64,000 bases of DNA, taken from contig JAQNBH010000010.1 of assembly GCA_028752905.1 (NCBI GenBank), positions 28,630,248 to 28,694,247 on the forward strand, read 5' to 3'. The DNA is from Cladorhizidae sp. MBARI D1340-BT2 (taxonomy: Eukaryota > Porifera > Demospongiae > Poecilosclerida > Cladorhizidae). The translations under genes were made by a program, and so were the position numbers. Within the stretch, counting starts at the first letter, position 1. Each line of letters opens with the position of its first letter. Shown in pieces: positions 1 to 35,880 of the stretch. The notes beneath the pieces are model-generated. The model was given only the letters and a program-made list of their open reading frames with translations, was not told the origin of the DNA and did not search any database.

Positions 1-28
1 AAGAATACTTACCACGTGATCCTCTCAG

Positions 29-22913
<22,885 letters not shown>

Positions 22914-25820
22914 AGGTAAAGGGTGGAGCATAAAACGGTAAAGCCGTTAATACTATAGTTCCAAACTTTCAGCATCATTTGAGTCTTCAGCTTCTAGATA
23001 TATATCTCTTCCTCTCACACGATTCTAACCCAGAAGATCCTTCGTAACTCTTAATGACTCCATACTTTTGTCTTTCCAGAGCTTTTGTTTGCACTCGTCT
23101 TGACATGGAATTTAATAATGCTACAAGTAAATAGCAGTACCAATGTGGGTGTGTGTCAAACCAGTGGCCACAAAACCCGAACATAAGGTCCGGTGAAACT
23201 GAAAAAGTCCTCAAATAGAGTTTTCAAAGCCCTCAAATATAGTTTTGAAAGACCACTTCCAAGGAGGTGGGAAAAACGAACATGAAAATGAAATGAACGG
23301 ACTTGCCCAATCTTATGGTCTCTTTATTTAATTCAAAATTAGTTCATTCTAGTTGACTTTTCATGTCAATTTTAGTTGAATTGTTTAGTTAAACTGTCAC
23401 TTCAAATTTATTTGAACTTGTCACATCAAATTTAATTAAACCCCACTGACTAGCGCATTACTATCGCAATATTAATGTTATAAAAATGCATACATTTACA
23501 AAAAGCTTGAAACGTTATTGTACAATATAACCATTGCTAATAATCAAAGAATATCTTGACTTTTTTGCTTACACTGCTTGACAGTTGAAATTGACTATAG
23601 TAGCAGACTCCGACATAATGTAATTGTTTTTATAAACACGAACTATGCACAATAAGTACTTGATTTTATGCATTCACATGACTGCTATATATTATAGATA
23701 TAAAATAGCGCATCATATTTGAATATATATTTTTTTAATGGCCTCTGCCATCACAAAAATGCCTGACCTTTTTGGAAGCTTCTCTCTGGAGAAAAGGTAT
23801 ACACACACCTATGCTTGCCTAAAATTCTTTGTTCTTGAATTTCTTTGAAGTTTGTTGTAGACATGGAGCAATGTAGTGATGCATGCCATTGCCTCACTGA
23901 AGCTGATGCTTATACCAAACTGTTTGCATTCCAATATTTTTAAAAGTTTATTCTTGAGAAATATTCCAGTATAACAAATGCATAAAAAGAAATGGTCCCT
24001 GATGGCTCGATCATGAAATATTTGCGTTCTGTAGATATCAAGTTTGAATAAAGGTAGGATTACTGAATCATTACTAGTGTATAAACTAGGGGTAGTAGCT
24101 GAAATCCATATATATATGAACGTAAAAATATTGAGCACGTGCAAGATACAATTATCACTTGATATATTTGGCACCTTACTATTAGGTAAAGGATCAATAT
24201 CGGAGTTGGTGGCGTGGTAAGAAAGCAGAGTCGAAATTCCTTCATAATTTTTTCTCAAGTTCGAAACCGATGCAATCAAATTCCTCTTCTCAAAATAAGA
24301 CAAAACCCCTTACCAAAACCACACTTATTGGCAAAGACGCAGGTAGGGATAATGTCAACTTTGTTGCTGCTAATCATTGTTGTGATAGTCACTATTAATA
24401 TAAATATATACTTGAAGGGAAGTTATTAATGTCATAACAATCCTACCATTGCATCATTTTTCTAGTTCCCAACGGGTAGCTACTTTATTCAGAGGTCCAG
24501 CAGACATTATTCTTACATCTATGTTAAGGTCTTCAAAGGTTGCATGCTTTAAAAAGGATCATCACATATTTTTTTAATTTTATTGTAACTTGTATGTAAC
24601 TTTTTTTTAATTAATTCCTTAAAAAGTAGTCTGGCAATGGCAGACATCGCTGGACCTGCCAGACCTATGCAACCACTATAATGAAATCATCAAGATTGAG
24701 TCTTCTTAGAAGACTAGAGCAATGCAATTAATGTCATTTTGATGATGAGTGTGAACACTAGTAAAAATTGAATGGTCACTAATGACATCACCAAGATTGG
24801 GTCTTTAAAATTAATAATAATCTGTGATCTTGATGATGGGCCTGACACTAGTATAAAATTGAAAGTTTACTTATGACATCACCAAGACTGAATCTTCATA
24901 GAATAGAGCAATGCAATAATAAAAGGGGTATCTGGATGATAGGTCTGACACTATATATTATATATACCAACATATCTCAAGTTTACGATATCTTTGTTGT
25001 CTTTTTCAGCGATATCAGAAGGCTTCCAGTTAAAGAAGAAAAAAATAATTGATAGCCTGAAAGTGCGTGTAAATTTGACCACTATAAAGATGGTGGTAGT
25101 GCCAACTTTACATTTGTCGATCACAGAGGGAATGTGCACAAATTTCAAGGAAATTCAAACAATCAAGAAAAAGAATCCCAAGAAGGATCACAATGAAGGA
25201 AGGATCACAATGAAGGAATTGACAATTTTATAAATTGGAGGACATTTTAACAAGTTATATGTATTTACAAATAGTTGTTAGTCATGTATTCTAGTTATAT
25301 ACGTTATCTATATTATTACATATAATATATTATTATTTTATCATCTTGCTCATATTTTCCTGGAATACCTTCTAAGCTACCTTTCTTAACCACTTTTCCT
25401 AATTCACATTTCAATCCTGTTCCACTTTTGTTGGAAATATAATCCATAAAGGTAACACAGTAATAGGGATTCAGAAAAGTGGCTCAAAAGTGAAATTAAA
25501 TATGGCCAAGGATCCCAACTCGATATTCAACTCCTAAAAATATGCATGAAGAACCTAATCCATAAATCATCCTCTGTTGTTTTCTACAGCTGTAATCAAA
25601 CACATTATTGATATGCATTGCATGGAATTGGGATGAATCTACTACCATTGTATCCTTATTTACACACCTTTGATTGCCTGTTTAGTTGTTCTTATCTTTC
25701 TTTCTGCATATATTAGAGGTATCTACAGATGAAAGGTTGATGAAGACATGTGCATAACCATTCTCTATAAAGATCCTATTCAAATGATGCTCTTCCTTCC
25801 ACACGTAGGTCCTTATTCCC
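22914..25820. other. Stretch without a recognised gene, 3' of the aGPCR
   Basis: AT-rich sequence. A 164-codon minus-strand frame at 23809-24303 has no motif I recognise and unremarkable codon structure; I do not call it a gene. The start should contain the 3'UTR of the receptor. A diverged tandem repeat at 24679-24955 is listed separately. Confidence 0.5.
24679..24955. repeat. Diverged tandem repeat, three units of about 80-100 bp
   Basis: Three successive units begin with (a)atga(c/a)atcaccaagattg and carry a later block of the type gatgatgggtctgacactag. Units start near 24680, 24781 and 24872. Diverged, with small indels. Confidence 0.75.
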
Positions 25821-25825
25821 CATCA

Positions 25826-26420
25826 CTACTCTCCTACAAGCTCTTCACCATTCCTCTTCTGACATGGATCGTATGATTTGATCGTAATCAAAGTACCGTT
25901 TGCATTCATGGGTTTTCTGTAAACCATTGCAGTTAACCCTCTCTCTTCTTCTCTCTGTATGTGGCAATCCAGAAATGGCAACGATTCATCCATTTCATGG
26001 TAAATTTTATGGATGGCCTGTTGTTGTTCAGATGGTTCAACAACTCCTGCTCTCGTCCTATCTTCACAAATACAGAAGATTTCATCCAAATATCTCTTCC
26101 AAAATGTTGGCTTCAGTGGGCAGTTGTGAGGGCCAATTCCTCATGTATAGGTTGCTATCACTGCAGATACTGCTGGAGAGCCCATTTGCACCCACTTTCT
26201 TCTCGTACTATTTTACTTAGTAACTGAAGTAGGTAGATTTTAGGAAGAAATCCAATGGTTCAGAAATCCTGTCAAAGCACCAAGTGCAGTCCTCTCAGGC
26301 AAGCTCTTGTCTTCCATCATCACGCCAAAAATGACTTCCACCAATGCCTCATCTATGGGAGCATTGGTAAAAAGAGAGAAACTGACAAGACCCTCATCCC
26401 ATGCCATTGAATAAGATTGA
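25826..26420 (-). pseudogene. Penelope-like reverse transcriptase fragment
   Basis: On the minus strand from about 26400: DEGLVSFSLFTNAPIDEALV (the V.LFTNVP.DEAL block), MGSPAVSAVIA (the MGSPVS..VA block), FWKRYLDEIFCI (the WKRYVDD catalytic block, with the second Asp changed to Glu), SLPFLDCHIQREEERG and VYRKPM (the LPFLD...YRKPT block). Stops lie between the first and second blocks. These motifs in this order are characteristic of Penelope-like RTs. The changed catalytic box and stops mean it is dead. Confidence 0.85.
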
Positions 26421-28160
26421 TTAATTGGCCCGAATCCTTTGACATATGTATGAATTTAGAAAGATTATATTATGCAAGACACAATTGACCTAAGATGAAC
26501 CACCGGTTTATATATCTTAATTAATGAGCCCATAAATCAGATGCCACTGGGCCAAATTCTATTGTTTAAGGGGGGAATAATGTCAAAAAAATACACCTCG
26601 ACAATACCAATCATATCTTCCACCCACTATCCTCAATCAAGATAATATTTGTACCAAAATGTAGCTTAGAAAAATAGACTGTTGTTATAGATATTTTTTA
26701 TGCCAAAGTGTCATTCATGAAATCCAGTCCACGAATTAAAAATCCATTAATAATGCTAAGTGGCTGTTAGGTGGTTTATGGTAAGAGTACATGTAGTAGT
26801 TTCACCTAAACTATTTGAATCGGTATGATAATGCACCACAGGAGAGGGGGGGGAAATCCCATTCAAACCTCATGCAGATATGCTGGTCTATACCCAACAT
26901 ATTCTCAAAACAGTGAAAATAAAATAATTTATGTTAAAGAGCACACAATGAGCATTCTGGTGATATATAAATTATGGAGTTTGGATGAGAAATTAGTGAG
27001 GAATATGTGGAAATTCTTCTAATCTAATGCGATGCTATTCTTCTTCACACTTGCTGGGTTTCTAATGAAAATAGTGAGTGTAAAAGCTGTCGTAACTTCA
27101 TCATAGAATCTTCAAATGTTCTGAAACTTGGAATATGACTTCAATATGAGCAGATACACCATTTAAAGTAGTTGTTAAGTAAAGTGAAAATTAGCATTTT
27201 GACATTATTCTTAAGGGGGCCACTATATACCCCCCAATTTTTTTTCTTCTTTCTTTTTCCCCCCCAAAATACATAATTATATGATGACTGTACATGCAAG
27301 ATGCTGCCTTCCAAATTGGAGAAGATTTAGATGCTCCATTCTGGACTTATACTAACTTGAGTACTCCCGATTTGCGAAGAAGACGCTTCACATAATAGTG
27401 AGTTTCAATGGCCGCGGAGACCGACAAGGGAAGCAAACCAGTAATTCTGGTCATCCCCCTTGGAAGCAGCCTACAGACCAAACTTCCCCTCCCTATTCTT
27501 GATTTTTCTAGTATGTATATGTATACCACTTTTGGTGGGTTTTTTAAGGGTATGGTCAGTTCAACCATTGAAATACATATTATACTAGTGCCTGTCCCGA
27601 AAAAGTTGTTTTTTTGGCCAAGGACGGTTCTCCCTGCTTCATATTTGGAGTAATTGGACAAAATTATATAGATTCTGTTTCCTTTCAATGAGAGCTACAA
27701 GATGACATTCTCTGTTTTTAATTTTAAGCAAGTATAGGTACAAAAAAACAATGAAAATGCTACCTAGAAATTGCAATAGTTTTTAAAGTCCATGATCACA
27801 CTATTTTTTAAAACCTCAATGTTATATTGTGTTTCATACTTTGTAATTTCCCCTGTGGTAAGTTGTGAAATCCCAAAGTAAACTAGTCTCCAAATATGAC
27901 CGTCCTCTTGAAATCTTAAATGTTCACTAAGTCCGGATCAGTTGTAGCTGGGTAGTTGGCACAGCACCAGAAGGTAGGTCTGTATATAGGTACACATCAT
28001 ACAAGATTACAAATAAAAATTCTGAAGCAGACAGAAGTTGTGGGGTTTTTTTGTTGTTTTTTTGGGTAGTGGACACCCTTAAGGAAGTTTTTATTTATCC
28101 TGTCTATTCGAAATCCTTTAATACATGATTCAATTCATATGTTAGTCTCCAGCATTCCTG
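26420..28160. other. Stretch without a recognised gene
   Basis: AT-rich, with short homopolymer runs (C-run near 27262-27268). Overlapping opposite-strand frames at 27347-27688 show no motif. A further short frame at 26825-27022 is also unremarkable. Confidence 0.4.
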
Positions 28161-28164
28161 TCAG

Positions 28165-28640
28165 CTTTAAAATGTAACAGTCGATCATCAGGACTGTTGT
28201 TTTGCTGGCAGATGATATGTTCCTTCTCCCTCAGTTCTCTCAGGGACTTATGTCATGTTGAGTCCTTTAGTTTCCTTGCTTTTTCCAAATTCCGCATATT
28301 CTTTATGTGCCTTGTATTCTTCCATCAGCCATTAATTTCGCTATAGCTATGGTATCCATCAAAGAACAAGTTAAGACCTAAAGCACCCACGTCTTCCTGA
28401 GTTGGAAGATTCTTCTCTGTTAGAATCACCAACACTCTGTTCATGCTTTGGGGGTGCTTCTTCACCTCTATCGATCTTTTTTTCTCAAAAAATGTATCCA
28501 GCTTCTTTATGGTTCTGTTGCTGTCAGTCTTCTCTGCTACAGCCTCTATAAGGTCTAAAACCTCTAGTAGTCACTACCCATTGCTGGTTCCAAGATGGCA
28601 GGAATGTAGCAAGCCAAGTTCAAGTGGTAGGATCATAGGT
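28165..28640 (-). pseudogene. Unclassified decayed coding-like sequence
   Basis: The minus strand holds an open, protein-like stretch around 28385-28590 (LEVLDLIEAVAEKTDSNRTI, then KKLDTFFEKKRSIEVKKHPQ), followed by frame-broken continuation with REKEHIICQQN. The charge pattern looks like real protein, but I do not recognise the family. It may be part of the hAT relic next to it or another element. Confidence 0.3.
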
Positions 28641-29343
28641 ACTTTGTGTGTTGTAATTAATGAGATATAATTATTATATAGCTTTTTTGTCATTTATAAT
28701 CAAGTACATGGAGTTTCATGAAAGAGTAATAATAATACATCAAACAGGAATAACAACACTGGCTACACAAAATTACACAATCTTTATTTTTAGTCCAAAA
28801 GCTGAGTTATTTCAAGTGCCCGAACAGCTGCAGTCTATATTCCGATTCACCAACCAACTTATTAGCTACATTAATTTCATTCAATAAGTCAGCATGATAT
28901 TTATAATTATACATGCAAGATCCAATATTTTGGTGTCGTAGTGCTTTGGAGGTAAGTTTTCATCCTACATATTGGGATATTCCATTTGAATTTGCAAAAA
29001 GTTTGGTTATGTAAAAATTCCAAATAACTTTAAAAACTCATTAAAGATTTGTGAGAGGACTCCCTAATAATTATAGTGGAAGTGAGGTGAGATTTAAGTT
29101 GAGGATGATATCAGTGGGTGACAAGATGAGGTGTGGTATGTGTCAGGATGTGGTATGTCTCAGGATGGAAGATGTGAGCATGAAAGTGTTCTGTAAGATA
29201 TTGTGCAATTGTTTTATTACTATGGGGAGTTTGCTGGTGATCGAGGAAGATTATTGGATATGGTCGAGGGCATTGAAGGGTCTGTGGAGTAGTATCGAGA
29301 AATAAAGATGATGAAGGAAGAGTAGGCCCAATGTTGGGTAGAT

Positions 29344-30913
29344 CAGTAGCAGGGGTAAAATTAGAGGTGTGGGAAGGGTGACAGAATTGTGTCTTTGCCC
29401 CCCCCCCCCCCCCCCCCCCCCCCCATCGCCGTCCAATAACAAACGCTTTGTAATGTAAATCATAGTTTTTTCATCCATTGTCATTTATTGTTTCTATGTA
29501 CATAGTGATGGCCTATCCCATGGCTCAACTGATTACTATTAACATATCCTATCGAGACACCCGATATTGTTTATATCTGTAAGGCCTTGGGATGCAAGTA
29601 GCTTACTTCCTGGTTCTAAGAGAAGCATCTGTGTCCTAAGGAAAGGCAATGCTGTCTTACACTAACACATACACACATTTTATTTTCAATTATGTCTTTT
29701 GTCGCATTAAGCAATTGTTGATCACAACTAGGTTTTGTACATAGAGCACTAAAATAAGTTGTTTGTTTTTGGTTATTTTGCCTCTTCCTGCGTGCCAGAG
29801 ATCTTCTCCTTTAAAGACTATCAGTGGTGTCTGAGAGGATTCAGTTTGCAAAATTTGGTGGTCTGTCTTATCAGTAGCAAACTTGCATTGCCAGAAAATG
29901 GTGGTGCTTCTGATTCTCGTTCATGTACCTTCTCATGGAAATCCACAGCCTTCTCTATTTGCAATTCTCCACTGACTGGAGTGCTTTCCTCCCTTTTCCG
30001 AATGAACCCTTTTTTCTAATTCTGGAATCCTGATTTAGTAAAAGCACTGTCCCCCATTTAGCTGAATGAAAGTAAACCATGCTTGTTGGCTATAACGACA
30101 ATAAAGACAAAAGACTTTCTTTTGTGTAATGCAAACACTAAGCCAAAGAAACTCTTTATATATACCACTTTGATGAACATTTCTCTGTTTAGATACTAGT
30201 AGTGCTAGTGTTGGCTTATCAACTGGTTGAAAAGCTGTGACATGCACTGATTTGAAGTTAGAGTATAATTAGCGGTTCGTAAGATAGAGTTTATCTCACT
30301 TGAATGCTGCTCTACATTTTTTTCTCTCGAGTATCTCCTTTTTCATCACTGCTATCGACGACAACCATTGCTTCAGATTCATCACAATCACTGGCTTCTT
30401 AAATATTCTCCAGTTCGTCAGTTTTCTTAGCTTTTTTAGTTTTACTGGACCAACTTTTCAGTGAGGCTTGTCGCATAGACATAATGTAGCTATGAGCCTA
30501 TAAATAAACTTCGTATCTAGATAATAATGTAGCTGGTTATAATGCTATGTGCCCATGTGGTCTAGATGATGAGCTTGCAACTTGGTTAATTGGCATTATA
30601 ATATGCACAAGTCTGTGTCAGTGTAGGCGCCTCACTGCACTAATGAATTATGGTTAAATTATAATAACATGCACAAGTCAGTATAAAATTATATAAGAAC
30701 CTCAGTACTAATTAAACCATGAACATCTAGTGTATGATCTTTGCAGTCTGCCTACATAACTTGCAAAGTTCTATCTGTAATTATAGAAGGCAGTTCGTTG
30801 ATCAAATTAACATTGACCAAAAATGGGGTGCTTAGCCCCCCCCCCAGTATAAAAAATGAGTGGGAGGGGCAGATCCCTCCCCCCACCCTACCCCACTGTT
30901 TTCTCCGCCACTG
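29344..30913 (-). mobile_element. hAT relic with TTF-type zinc-finger N-terminus
   Basis: The right end on the minus strand is CAGTGGCGGAGAAAACAG (30913 downward), a typical hAT terminus, followed by a G-rich sub-terminal stretch. The left end CAGTAGCAGGGGTAAAATTA at 29344 is a diverged possible partner. Inside on the minus strand are MSMRQASLKSWSSKTKKAKK near 30430-30485 (a hAT/ZMYM-like start) and YKEFLWLSVCITQKKVFCLY near 30100-30160 (the F.WL.Y....VFC..C start of a TTF-type zinc finger), then decayed sequence to 29760. No matching target duplication was seen at these ends. The catalytic core is missing. Confidence 0.5.
29398..29424. repeat. Poly-C tract
   Basis: Run of about 25 or more C inside the terminal region of the hAT relic. 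Length in an assembly may be unreliable. Confidence 0.9.
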
Positions 30914-31311
30914 TCTTTACTCGTCTTGATAAAGTACAGCGCTCGAGAAGAAACACCTCTTCTGTCAGCGATTAGGGACTCCAATAGCACTGTCCACTTG
31001 CTACTTCTTCCAGAGTTTAACTTAATATTAGCTGACTTTATACAGAGGACAAGCCATAGATTGTAGACCCTCCGGAGACTTGTAACAAATCTCTCTGGAG
31101 ACTTATGATATTCCACTAGGTCTTGGTGTCTGTCCTTGAACTTACATAATTTTCTGCATCAACACATCACTATTCCACATTGTCATTACTTTATAATAAT
31201 AATAAATGCGACAGAGAAAATAGCAAGTATCATCCAATTTAACGGGTAGCTAGGATTCAGAGTTTATTATGAAAATGCTTAGTATTGCTGTTTTTGATCT
31301 TATTGGACTAC

Positions 31312-31746
31312 TGTCAGGAGAAGCTCACTCTGTTGCAGCTCCTGCGATGCCAACCTCTTGTTTACTGACTTAGTTGCTCCACAACTCTTATCAGTAAACC
31401 TACCTGGACCAATTCAATCTCCACCTTTCTGATAAGTCATAAAGGTAAAGAATAATAATAACAATTGTCTCATACACCAATTATATTATACACCAACTGT
31501 CTTATACAGATCATTTAGTTCCCCTGCCTTTTCTCTTCTCTCTCGCTCTGTCTTTTTTTCTCTTTGCTTTTCTTCTCTTTTAAAGATTCTATCAGAGTTC
31601 ATGTAGTGGTTTGTGGGTAGTCTGTCTTCTCTGATCTCTGTGCTTTTACACCTTCTGATGTAGGTGAGTAATCAGGTGAGTGATTCCCACAGGTTGTTCC
31701 TTCTTTTCCAGAGGTGTCAGAGGCAGTGTCAGGGTGCTCCCTGACA
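31312..31746 (-). repeat. 3' LTR of the Gmr1-like element
   Basis: Aligns along its whole length with 36241-36676. It begins with tgtcaggagaagctcactct and ends with cctgaca, so the LTR has a short 7-base terminal inversion (TGTCAGG/CCTGACA). Confidence 0.95.
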
Positions 31747-31759
31747 TTCCACTTTCTTT
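31747..31759 (-). other. Polypurine tract of the Gmr1-like element
   Basis: On the minus strand aaagaaagtggaa lies directly before the 3' LTR. This is the expected place and composition for plus-strand priming. Confidence 0.75.
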
Positions 31760-31779
31760 AGGACGAAAGTCATCAAACT

Positions 31780-32290
31780 CTCAAGATAAACCATCTGCAT
31801 TGCCATTTCGGGTGCCTGGCTTATGTGTGATTGTAACGTCGAATGGTTGTAAATGATAATGCCCACCTCGCAAGATGTCCATGCATATCCTTAAGATGAC
31901 TCAGTCTTGTTAATTGGTTGTGATCTGTCTGAATCTCAGACCTGGAACCTTTCAAGTAGACTAGGTAGTGCTTTACCCCCTCAACAGTCGCCAATGCTTC
32001 CCTTTCGATTGTGGAGTATTGTTGTTCACGTTTTAGAAGCGTTCGAGATCCATAGGCTTAACAGGTGCTCCTCCCCTTGATCATCTTTCTGACTCAGCAC
32101 GTATGGTATGCCTGTGGCGGATGGATCTGTCTGCATGATGAAAGCATGTCCCATTTTTGTTTTATCAAAATAGGATAAGTAAATAGCATCTCTTTTAACT
32201 GAGTGAAAGCATTCTCCAAAGTATCATTCCATGTTATCTTAATAGGCAGGTCTTTCCTTGTTAAGTTAGAGAGGGGCATGGCAATTGTAG
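31780..32290 (-). pseudogene. RNase H domain of the Gmr1-like element
   Basis: Minus strand: MPLSNLTRKDLPIKITWNDT then LENAFTQLK (32190-32280), the connection at the start of RNase H; further on EALATVEGVKHYLVYLKGSR and IQTDHNQLTRLSHLKDMHGH then LARWAL (about 31850-32010), matching TDH..L..L...KD.HGRLARWAL. The end reads NADGLS-like before the polypurine tract. Frames are broken. Its position right before the 3' LTR shows that no integrase follows it. Confidence 0.85.
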
Positions 32291-32299
32291 CAAAGCTAG

Positions 32300-33085
32300 G
32301 GATGAATCTCCTGTAGTTACCCTGCTAAGGCTCTCACATCTTTCTTCGTAAGGGGTCTGGCAAAGGCTTGGACTGCTTTAATCTTAGCCTGCATAGGATG
32401 TACTTGTCCTTGACCCACCACATACCACAAATAGACACAACTATTACAGGCAAACTTCCACTTGTTACTCTGCACTGTTAGGCCTGCGTCTCGTAGTCTT
32501 GTGAAGCTGTTGCTGTGGATTAGGATGTCATCCAAATATGTGGCTGCGAAATGATGTATTCCATGGAGGACTTGGTCCATCAATCGTTGAAACGTTGAAG
32601 GTGCAGCTACTAAACCGAACGGCCACGTCTTAAACTAGTATTTCCCCCATGGACTGATAAAAGCTGTCTTGGGCTGGCTCTCTTTATCAATGGGTCCTTG
32701 CCATAGCCTTTGGTGAGGTCCAATGCTCTAATGTATTTGGCTCTCCCGACCTCGTCGATTAAATCTTCTACCCGAGGGATCGGGTAGGGATCAGATTGTA
32801 TTACCTGATTCAACTTTCTATAGTCTACACAAAGATGCTTACTTCCGTCCTTCTTTGGCACCAAAATGACGGTTGCTGCACAAGGACTGTAGAGGGTGTA
32901 ATAATGGCAGTGTCTTGATCTCTTTTCGGAGATACTCGTGACTAGTGTGTCTGTAAGGTGGAAGCCTAATCGGGCTGCTATCAGCCGTGTGAATCACATG
33001 TTGTATCAGGTGCGTCCATCCTGGTTCGTCCCTGATCACATCCTTGAATGAGTGACATAATTCATCCAGTTCCTTTTCCTGTGAG
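32300..33085 (-). pseudogene. Reverse transcriptase of the Gmr1-like element
   Basis: Minus strand: PGWTHLIQHVIHTADSSPIR and LPPYRHTSHEYLRKEIK (32890-33040), the approach to the RT palm; MVPKKDGSKHLCVDYRKLNQ then VIQSDPYPIPRVEDLIDEVG (32740-32864), the first palm block; LDLTKGY with the first catalytic Asp; and AATYLDDILIHS (near 32520-32560), the YxDD box, intact. Frame changes lie at about 32840-32880 and 32580-32620. The family signature is Ty3/gypsy. Confidence 0.9.
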
Positions 33086-33456
33086 GGTGTCAGTATAGGC
33101 GGTTGATGTTCTGATGTCAGTTCGTCTTCTTCTTCCGCAAGGAATACCGCAGCTTCCGGTGCATTCTATCTCTTCAGTCCATTGATGTAGAAGAGTCGGT
33201 GTCTCTTCCAAACCTCTCCCATATCAAACTCGTAATTTGTTTCTGATAACTTCTTTGTTATTAGGATGGGTCCTCTCCATTCATTCGCTAATTTGTTCTG
33301 TTTCCTGGGTTGAAACAAAAGAACATGATCACCGACACATAATATTTTACTCGCTGTCTTTTTATCATAGTGTTTCTTATGATTTCGTTTGGCTTGTTCT
33401 TCATTATTTTGTTTGGGCCATTTCTCGGAAAATGGTTATCTTTTCACGTAATAACC

Positions 33457-34461
33457 TTAGGTATTCGACAACCTCTCTATGTCGTTTTCTTCTTCCTTTT
33501 TCATCCAGTGATCTGTAAGAGCATCCAATGGCGTCCTCATTTTTCTCCCAAACATCAACTCGTATGGTGAGAATCCCGCGGATGCATGAACCGTACCTCG
33601 GTAGGCATAAGGAAGGCATTGGTCCCATTCCTTCTGATTCTTTTGTGTCACCATCAATAGTAGTTGCTTCATGGAGCGTCGAACCTTTCAACCATCCATC
33701 TGTTTGGGGATGGTAGGGTGAAGTCCGAATCTTTTTGATTCCTGTTAAAGTATAGAATTGTTTCAGATAAAATTGGTACCGTTGACAGTTAGTATCTCCT
33801 CGGGTACCCCCAGTCGAGCTGTCATCTCAGTTAGACATTTAATCATGGCTTTTGTGGTTGAATTATTCAATGGAAATGCCTCTGGCTTGTCGCATAGTCC
33901 ACGACAACAAGGACGTATTTGTTTCCTGCGGAAGTCCATGATAGTGGTCCACAGATCCATGGCTATCCTTCGGAATGGTGTTGATATTACTGGTAAGTGT
34001 CTGAGAGGTACTCGCACCAGCGATGCAGGTGCTGCACATTGACATACTGGACAGGATTGACAAACTTTGTTTATGTCACTCACCGGTTGTGGCCAATCTA
34101 CTCTTCGTCTAAGTATCTCCAGCATTTGGACTTGGCCGAAATGTCCTGCTGTGGGCGAATTGTATGCCATGCGTAGCAGCTCAGATCTACATTCTCGGGG
34201 TACCACAACTAAATTTTCATTCTGGTTCTGATAAGGCTTTCTCATTAACAGACCTTGCTCCCAGAAGAAGTCTCCTGTGTTCTTCTCAGCGTGCGCTCTC
34301 ACATCCTTTAATGATGGGTCGAGCAGTTGGAGTGAACCCAGTTGTGAGGGAGAAATCTTCTCCAGGTCTGTTCGTTCTGCTTCCTCATTGCTGGTAGTCA
34401 GTTGTGTTCTTTCAGTCTTGTTTGGAAACATACCATGAGAAAAGTTGAACAATTGACCCAA
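33457..34461 (-). pseudogene. Integrase of the Gmr1-like element (upstream of RT)
   Basis: Minus strand: a 232-codon frame (34461-33763) has SPTAGHFGQVQMLEILRRRV and VCQSCPVCQ, the zinc-binding domain with its first His apparently changed to Tyr (AYNSPTAGH). It then has RIAMDLW (first catalytic Asp), and GVPEEILTVNGTNF, where the usual second Asp (TDQGTNF) is Val. Across a frameshift HPQTDG and VERF follow (33670-33720), then WDQCLPYAYRGTVHASAGFS and PYELMFGR (33457-33672). The enzyme is inactive. Its place between protease and RT is the notable point. Confidence 0.9.
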
Positions 34462-34844
34462 CTCTACCTCAGGTTTGTCTCCATTGGACTAATCTAGACC
34501 CTGGATCTCTGCTCCATTGATTTCTTGCTGTGTCGATGTTGTTTCCTCTTGTTTCTCTTGTTGCCATATTTGGGCTCTTGTGTCTCACTATTGCCACATC
34601 AGAGGTTTTCGCTTCCTCTGTTGGCTGTGTCTCCTCATCGACATCATCCTGAAGCATCTCTCGTAGTAGCTTCCTGAAGTGTGGTACATCTTTTCTTAAG
34701 AGCATGTCCATGTTGATGTGAGGTGATATACCTACTGCCAGCTCGTGTGTCTTCCCATTTATTTGTAGCTCAATTCTCGCGGCGGGAAACCAAGTCTTTC
34801 GAGAACTAGCTGTGGTCTAGGGGATCTTCCACCCTAGTCAGTTT

Positions 34845-34965
34845 TTACTGTCAATGCACCTTGGATACACTATTGACTTCGAACAGCCCGTGTCAAGGAA
34901 TGCCACTACGGACTTACCATTGACCTTGGCCATTCTTGTCCAAGATGGTAAATTTGTTCAGATGT
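34845..34965 (-). pseudogene. Aspartic protease of the Gmr1-like element
   Basis: Minus strand near 34870-34935 reads MAKVNGKSVVAFLDTGCSKS and IVYPRCID. FLDTGCS is the retropepsin active-site motif (DT/SG). It follows gag directly and precedes the integrase frame; the stretch 34469-34840 between them holds broken linker sequence without RT motifs. Confidence 0.75.
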
Positions 34966-35880
34966 ACGTACCGTGACTAAAGTTGACGTGTACCCGACAA
35001 TCTTTTCGAAAGTGTCCCTTTTCCCCACACCTGAAGCATTCGATCTGTTTCAGGTCCCTAACAGGTGGAGAGTTGACACCTTTGTTTCTCTTTACCTCTG
35101 GATGTCTGGGGCAGTTCTCAGTGTCCCTTGGCTTCGGTCGAAAGCCCTCTCTCGGTTCGGGTTTCTTAGGCATTCCTCCCCCTTGGCACTGGCTAGACAA
35201 ATAATGGCCAATGGATTCACCCAGATCCTTGTAGGTGTCGGGTTTCAGCCATCGCATCTGCCCCTAACAGCCACCTTGGAAGACTCTTCAATGTGAGCTA
35301 ATAAAGCATGGTATCTCGCTCTGTCTTGTCGGAGAAGTCCAACCACTGATGGAAGGACTGCTTGTACGTTCTGAACCATCCATTGGGGTTGGTTAGGTCG
35401 AACGTTTGGTCGAATACTCTGGCTCTGTAGGTTTCAGAGATCACCTTGTAGACATTTAGGAGGGCTTCTTTTGACTACCCCATAGTCAGTCTGATGTTCT
35501 GGGAGAGCTGCCACTGCTCTCAACCCTTGCCTAGACAACCAACTCCTCAAGTAGTTTGCCCAATGTAGTGGTGGCCAAACATTTGCGCTGGGTGTCACCT
35601 CGAACATTTTTAGGTAGGCACCCATGTCGTCAGTGCCTTCACTAAACTTCTGTAAGTTTATCTTGGTAGGTGCTACTGCTGATGAGGGTGGAGGAAATCA
35701 TGATGATAGGAGCTAAGCCCAACGTCCTTTTTGACGTTCTTGACGTGCCTGCTCATGCTCCCTTCGTTCTTCCTCTCACTGAAGTCTTTCTTCCATGCTC
35801 TGTGCCTGTCTTTCTTCTGCTTGAACGAATCCTGTGATCCGCAGCGTTCCATACATAATAGGTTCTTCATCAATCGTTAC
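34958..35880 (-). pseudogene. Gag of the Gmr1-like element
   Basis: Minus strand: MGAYLKMFEVTPSANVWPPL with HWANYLRSWL (35434-35625) fits the capsid region of gypsy-type Gag (YL..FE......WP...WA..L). Downstream, 34958-35257 ends with CFRCGEKGHFRKDC, a canonical CX2CX4HX4C nucleocapsid knuckle after a proline-, arginine- and lysine-rich stretch. Frames are interrupted several times. Confidence 0.85.

Noticed and set aside
23809..24303. 164-codon minus-strand frame
   Set aside because: No motif, no homologous pattern, no splice or promoter context; long frames occur by chance in AT-rich sequence.
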